Source: Apus apus (lineage: Eukaryota > Chordata > Aves > Apodiformes > Apodidae). From it: 64,000 nucleotides of DNA. A model generated the notes under the pieces. It saw nothing but the letters and a program-made list of their open reading frames with translations, did not search any database and was not told where the DNA came from. This document shows positions 59,285-64,000 of the stretch, in pieces. The stretch spans positions 143,330,858 through 143,394,857 of the forward strand of contig NC_067282.1 in assembly GCF_020740795.1 (NCBI RefSeq), in the 5' to 3' direction. The position numbers were made by a program, and so were the translations under genes. Within the stretch, counting starts at the first letter, position 1. Each line of letters begins with the position of its first letter.

Positions 59285-60530
59285 GACCTACAAAGCCTTT
59301 AGTTTACTGACACTTCCACCAAGAGAGAAGGGAAGGCTTGGAAATATCAAGCTGTGGCTCTGCATGTAGATACTGGAGGTAGAATAGTGACAGAGGGAGA
59401 AGGGAGAGCCCGAGTAGGAGAGCAGGTAGCAGTTGGGAGTGTGATAACTGGTAAGGAACTTCAAGGTCCAGTGTACAGACTGACACACTCTCTTTAATAA
59501 GGGATGTACTGAATGGCTCCCTTTCTGGGAGCAGAATTGATGGGAAGTAAACCAGGTACCAGTTGGGCAAATGGAGAAGTGGGCAAAAATCTTTTATTTA
59601 GTCAGGAGAATGCATGTATTTGTGGATTGGGTCACAGCACACTGGGCAGGAGAGCACCCACCCCACATCCTGAACAACCAGGCAGACTTCTGAAAACACC
59701 TGGCCACTTTGCTTGAGGAAAAGGAAGGTGAAAAGTGGTGACACCTACTGGTATGGTTGCACATAAAGCGGGGGGCATTCTGGGGGCAAGGATTTATGTC
59801 ATGAAGCCATCAGTAGAGGATGTACGGTTACGAGGGAACTGTGCAGTACTGTTACCTGTGTGTAGATTGTGTTGTATCCGCTCGAAGGAACCTCATGCTC
59901 TAAAAGATCCTCCTCTGGGAAGTTTGGTAGGTAGACTACATAGGCCCCTTTTGAGTTTTTGAGGGAAAAAGGTATCTTTGAGTAGGGGTCAAAATAATTT
60001 TAGGATTGGCTCTAGCTGAAGCAGTCCCAAAAGATATAGGAGGCAGTACTATTATAGGTTTAAAATTATGATCCAGCTGTCTACCCAACCCTCAGTTGAT
60101 CCAACTGGATCATGGCAGCTACTTTACTGCTGGAGTGGTCCAAAGGATAGGCATGGGGTGGGGGAATCTGATGGATCTTTCATACTCCATATTAGCCTCA
60201 AGCAAATGGCATTGTCAAGGGCACTAACAGGCTTCTGAAACGATTTTTGAGGCCCCATGAGCCAGGTTGGAACCAGCAACTGTCAGTTGTAGTATATCAT
60301 GTGAACAGTCGCTTGTGGGGGTGAATGGATGTCCTTGTGTGACAGCTGTCTTCACCAGCCCCCTGACCCAAATGCCAGGAACAAAATTTAACAGCAAGCA
60401 TGCCACCTTACCCATCTGGCCAGCCTGTCCTGGTGGATTACCTCACCTTGGGAGTGGCACCCCTAGTCCTGAAAGCCCCATCAGGTCATAAAACTTGCGG
60501 GGTGGAAGATGCCCACAGTAAAAAGTAAGA
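59285..60530 (+). pseudogene. pol: pol remnant of provirus D: RNase H and integrase
   Basis: RNase H: FTDTSTKREGKAWKYQAVAL near 59307 and TEGEGRARVGEQVAV near 59385, then VFVDWVTAHWAGEHPPHILN near 59610 with NNQAD. Integrase: WLHIKRG near 59757, VDYIGPF near 59932 and LDHGSYFTAGVVQ near 60100. These correspond to the zinc finger, first Asp and second Asp blocks. Frameshifts and stops throughout. Confidence 0.75.
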
Positions 60531-60582
60531 TATTCATGTCTAGTGGATAGTCCCCTTGTTTTAATGATTTTTGCCTGTCTGT

Positions 60583-60601
60583 TGTACTGTGTTTTACAGG
60601 T
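60583..60601 (+). promoter_or_regulatory. Candidate env splice acceptor of provirus D
   Basis: TTGTACTGTGTTTTACAG|G lies about 100 nt before the env ATG, where the subgenomic env mRNA acceptor is expected. Confidence 0.5.
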
Positions 60602-60698
60602 CACAAGGAAATCAGAAGATGTTAACTATAGTTGAAATAGTGATTGTATAATTTGCTCAGTCTTGTTTGTACTGCTTTTTTGTATTTTACAAAAGAAA

Positions 60699-62045
60699 AT
60701 GGATCAGAAGATCCTTTTCCTCATACTTGCCATGTGGCAAGCACAATCCTTGGCTGGACAGTTCAATTTAGCCTGGAAGTTGATACAAGGATTTGTATCC
60801 ATCTGGAATCACACAGATCAGGGAGTATGTCTTACAGTTCCTGGTTCTGCTTCAGATGGATTTAAGTTTGTTATGATATGGCCAAATCTCTCCAGTATAT
60901 TAGAAGCAGATCTGGCAACCCTTAATCCTACAGGTGGTAGAAATGTTACGTGGGGAATTGCTGAGTCTCCCTTTCTGGAACAGTCCAGAAAACAAAAATG
61001 GGATGAAAATGGAACCTGGGTAGAGAAACCAAAGGCCTTGTATCACCTTCCGAGTAACCCTACTTGGGAGCTTTTGTGGAATCAGACCTGCTACTGGTCA
61101 GATGTAACCAAATCAACACAGAATGTCAACTCTATTCCCTGTACTATAGTACCCTGGTGGGACCCACCCCTGGATACCAACTATTTTGAGCATGAATATA
61201 ATGTACAGTGGGATGCAGAGTGGTGCATTCAAGTCCCTAGTAAACCAGGGACTCTACACTTGATGAATAGTAGAAGATATGAATGGGCATGGTCCTTAAA
61301 GCAAATATTTGACCCTCAACCTCTGTTGGCATCAGTTTCCACACTTCCCACTGAGAAACAATTAGAGTGGGAAGTAAAAGGAGATGGGTGCGATGGGGCA
61401 ACAAGTCAGTTGCCCTCTGGAGAAACATTGTGCTGGAAAATAAAGGAACGTAGAAGTATCAAACGGCATGCTAAAAATTCGGTCTCTGGGTACCCGTATT
61501 TGTTAAATTGTTCTCGTATATTGAATTGTTCCACTGGAGCAGGAGATCCTTTTGAAACCTGGTATATTTCTGAATTAAGAACTTTTATTCGTGATATGTG
61601 TACCTGTTGGGGTTTTCCAAACTATGGTTATAAAAACCAAGATAATCGTTGCAATGCCTCCTTTTCGGATGTGGCCATAGCACAAAGGTGTGGCATTCCA
61701 GCCACCCATGGTCCAGATCGAAGAAGGGTATGGAACCCAGAAAGCCAAGAGCAACAGGTACCAAGAGGTGACCTATACTGCTGTGAAAAAGCTAAATACC
61801 CAGCACCTAGCAGGACTGTGTGGGCATGTTCAGATGGGAAAATGTACTCTCATCTGAACATGTACGAGATGGCTGGACTAACCTGTACAATTGGTATCCC
61901 TTCTGTGTGTCCATCTCAAATATTTAACCTGCCTAAGAAAAGCCGGATCCGAAAACGAGCTGCCATTCGAACTTCAGATTACTACACCTGGAGACAAAAA
62001 AATAAGCCTAGATTTAGAAACATTTTTTTGCAGCCACCAAATTAA
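60699..62045 (+). CDS. env: Retroviral Env surface subunit, provirus D, intact to the furin site
   Basis: The ATG at 60699 (an upstream in-frame TTG at 60663 is not preferred) starts a signal peptide MDQKILFLILAMWQ..SLA. 449 codons are open to TAA 62043-62045. At least eight N-glycosylation sequons and about 20 Cys are present. A furin-type RIRKR site near residue 417 is followed by AAI, then the frame is lost about 30 codons later. This Env lacks CWLC and is not similar to the gamma Env at 3595. Receptor-binding role by family. The product as it stands would be an SU with a short non-native tail and no membrane anchor, so probably secreted. Confidence 0.85.
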   Translation: MDQKILFLILAMWQAQSLAGQFNLAWKLIQGFVSIWNHTDQGVCLTVPGSASDGFKFVMIWPNLSSILEADLATLNPTGGRNVTWGIAESPFLEQSRKQKWDENGTWVEKPKALYHLPSNPTWELLWNQTCYWSDVTKSTQNVNSIPCTIVPWWDPPLDTNYFEHEYNVQWDAEWCIQVPSKPGTLHLMNSRRYEWAWSLKQIFDPQPLLASVSTLPTEKQLEWEVKGDGCDGATSQLPSGETLCWKIKERRSIKRHAKNSVSGYPYLLNCSRILNCSTGAGDPFETWYISELRTFIRDMCTCWGFPNYGYKNQDNRCNASFSDVAIAQRCGIPATHGPDRRRVWNPESQEQQVPRGDLYCCEKAKYPAPSRTVWACSDGKMYSHLNMYEMAGLTCTIGIPSVCPSQIFNLPKKSRIRKRAAIRTSDYYTWRQKNKPRFRNIFLQPPN

Positions 62046-62577
62046 CAGTCCAACATCAGTGTGTATTAGAGCATCCGACATGACAAGTGCACTTGGACTG
62101 AGTTTGCGTTTAAATAATTGAACACACAGGTACAGAAAGTATCTAAGCTCGCCTTGCAAAATGGCTTAGCATTGGGTATGTTATTAAAAGAGCATGTTCT
62201 GTGGTATGTTAAACCTAATGTATGGAGAAGGCTACATTACTACCCATAATGGCACAACTACCATAGAGGAAGACTACCAGAAGATGAAGGAAGTTGTCAA
62301 GCAAACAGGAGAACTCCAAGGCCATGCAGCCAGAAGGCTGAATTGTTGGACTTAACCTACAGTCATGGATTACCTTCTTGCTCAAAACACTGGGACTGAT
62401 AGGGTGGTGAGATTGGATTGTCAAAATTGCATTTATATTGTCATAATTGGGTTAACAATTGGCTTTGGGATTATTCAGTGCTTAATAGCTCACCTTTTAA
62501 GTCCTGTCTCCCAATCTTTTCCTTCTGTCAGCTATGTAAAAATCACCACAAAGGAGGAAGAGTACAGGGTGGTGTGA
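62046..62577 (+). pseudogene. env: env transmembrane subunit remnant, provirus D
   Basis: Different frames give VSKLALQNGLALGMLLKEH (immunosuppressive-like segment, near 62135), HNGTTTIEEDYQKMKEVVKQ (near 62240) and a hydrophobic anchor IYIVIIGLTIGFGIIQCLIA (near 62430) with a short tail ending at 62577. Frameshifts and stops separate them; the CX6CC Cys are not intact. Confidence 0.75.
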
Positions 62578-63038
62578 GGGACTGGGCTGTGAGTGCCTGT
62601 TGGGAAGTGGTGTTGAAACAAGATTGTAAGCCCTTGAACAAAATCTTGTTTGCTTCTCAAAAGAATACCTGCCTAGTGGAGAGGAATGCCTGCATATTGC
62701 GATAAGGGGGAGGCTGCTCAAGGATTACCCATCACAAAATGATTGCTTAACCAAAACAGGCCTATAAAAAGAGAAGCTGTGATGGTGGGGTTGGGAAGCT
62801 TCACTGATACCAGCCTTGGATCCAGGACTAGTGATTTTCTGTTCTGTGTTTCTCTCTCTCTTTCTCTCTCCCCCTATTTTCATTCCCTTTTACCTCAAGA
62901 TGATAGTGGGTGGTTTTGCAAATTGCAGAGTTCTAAACTTGCTCAAAAATAACCTTTTACTAGTATATCAGTAAACTTTTGTGAGAAGCAGACCTTGAGT
63001 GATGATTTAACTTTAATCCAATTTAGGGGTATCTGACA
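62573..63038 (+). repeat. 3' LTR of provirus D
   Basis: 466 bp, TGTGAGGG...TCTGACA. CTATAAAAAG near 62763 (TATA); AAATAACC near 62948 is a weak polyadenylation signal. Preceded by a purine-rich AAAGGAGGAAGAG. Overlaps the env stop by 5 bp. Confidence 0.7.
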
Positions 63039-64000
63039 GCCAAGCATTTACGTTTTCCACAACCCATAGCACACCCTTGTTCAGCATGCTGATCAAGGTA
63101 ACCTACCTGGAAGGGCAAGTGGTTAAGAAACTTACGTATAGTGTTAGCATGCTTAAAAAAGTGTAATAGTGCATTCCTCCTTTGTATCCGTTAAACCTGT
63201 AGCAGTGATGTCTTAAATCTGTAAGCATACTTCAAATAAATTGTTTGCTTGAAACTTGCAGTCAGCCTTCTTTTTGTCACACAGGCAAACCAGCAGGAAG
63301 CAGGGTGGGACTTTTTCAGTTTAATGACTTTACTTACCAGCCAACGAGTCTGGGGAAATAAAAAAAAATTCTGGTCAGACTGTACCACCTTTGTTGTTGA
63401 GTGACAGAAACACTATCTGGACCAGGCATTACATCCCACCTCTGTTCCCTTCTGTGCTTCTTTCCCTTGTATCCTCAGAAATACCACATAATATACCAAC
63501 TGCACATGCCCACCTCTTCCTTACCTGGTTCATTGAGGGGAAAGTGTGATCATTGTTCTCCTGGCTGTGCAGTGCTACACACAACCCCCTAGAGGTGTGA
63601 GGTGCAGAGTTTGGTCATGGAGTCTCTTCATCTATAGTTTCCCTTTCAAATGTAACTACTGTGTTCTTTTCAGAAACTGTGACATTTCAAATTACAGAAA
63701 CTGAAAAAGCAGCAATTTGGAAGGAGTGATTTTTGGGCTAAAACTGGATGTTACTCCAAAGAATTGATCTCTCGTGGTTCTGCTACAAAATTCTGGTGGG
63801 AAGATAGGAAAATTATGCAACTAAATGCATTGTAGGTAGTGTTAGTCTTGTATATTCTGTGAGACTTTCTGCAAAGCACCAGCTTGCTCCTGGGCAATCA
63901 ACTGACTCAACAGAAGGTCATATCCAGAGCAGCAGGGGTTAAGCATGAAGGGTTGTGCATATGGCCAGTCAAACTCAAATGCTTCTGAATCAATTGGGCT
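63039..64000. other. Intergenic, nothing recognised
   Basis: No gene or repeat boundary seen up to the window end. Confidence 0.5.

Larger units (their letters stand above)
59285..63038 (+). mobile_element. Plus-strand provirus D, 3' half (RNase H - integrase - env - LTR)
   Basis: RNase H 59.29-59.69 kb, integrase 59.7-60.5 kb, splice acceptor near 60600, env SU 60699-62045, degraded TM to 62577, LTR 62573-63038. Pol is frameshifted repeatedly while the SU frame is open. RNase H resembles that of provirus A (GEG.A.VGE block), so A and D are related and distinct from the gamma provirus at 1-6088. Confidence 0.82.

Noticed and set aside
1..64000. CRISPR arrays, bacterial operons, ribosome binding sites
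   Set aside because: None are present; the window is vertebrate nuclear DNA.

Overview
The window is vertebrate nuclear DNA, almost certainly from a bird. It holds many CR1 LINE fragments with the avian 3' end (tandem ATTCTATGA-type tails), short AT-rich intergenic DNA and one CpG island, and roughly half of it is endogenous retrovirus (ERV) sequence. No host protein-coding gene can be assigned with confidence. The best host signal is a CpG-island promoter at 34.3-35.3 kb with a strong splice donor and a possible downstream exon near 39.85 kb.

Layout. 1-6088: 3' two thirds of a gammaretrovirus-like provirus (plus strand). It has an uninterrupted pol, an unusual pol-env interval with two extra reading frames (a 46-codon membrane microprotein and a 196-codon Cys-rich ORF), an env broken only by four in-frame stops, a polypurine tract and a 3' LTR. 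6.1-9.6 kb: unassigned AT-rich DNA. 9.6-10.4 kb: mosaic CR1. 11.8-16.9 kb: a decayed minus-strand provirus (protease, RT, RNase H, env remnants) with a 5' LTR but no gag or primer-binding site. 17.1-17.8 kb: CR1 reverse transcriptase. 19.6-20.7 kb: LTR-like repeat containing a degenerate 65-bp tandem repeat. 24-31.4 kb: several CR1 copies, one with a 319-codon open frame, with an LTR nested in the oldest. 31.5-34 kb: solo LTRs. 34.3-35.3 kb: CpG island. 36.5-37.3 and 55.4-56.2 kb: two copies of a 0.8-kb LTR-like repeat. 38.5-39.7 kb: LTR inside LTR. 41.1-43.1 kb: a very young mini-provirus, LTR-env-LTR, with 4-bp target duplications and one difference between its two 496-bp LTRs. 46-57 kb: more LTRs and at least two decayed minus-strand proviruses. 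59.3-63.0 kb: a plus-strand provirus 3' half with degraded RNase H and integrase, an intact 449-codon env surface subunit and a 3' LTR.

The most notable content is the pol-env interval of the first provirus. Its Env also has a Cys-rich cytoplasmic tail that the related Env at 42 kb lacks. Simple avian gammaretroviruses (reticuloendotheliosis virus type) have neither feature, so this looks like an undescribed complex, accessory-gene-bearing gamma-type lineage. The mini-provirus shows that a relative of this lineage was mobilised very recently. The ERV density would suit an avian W chromosome or other ERV-rich region, but the sequence alone cannot settle that.
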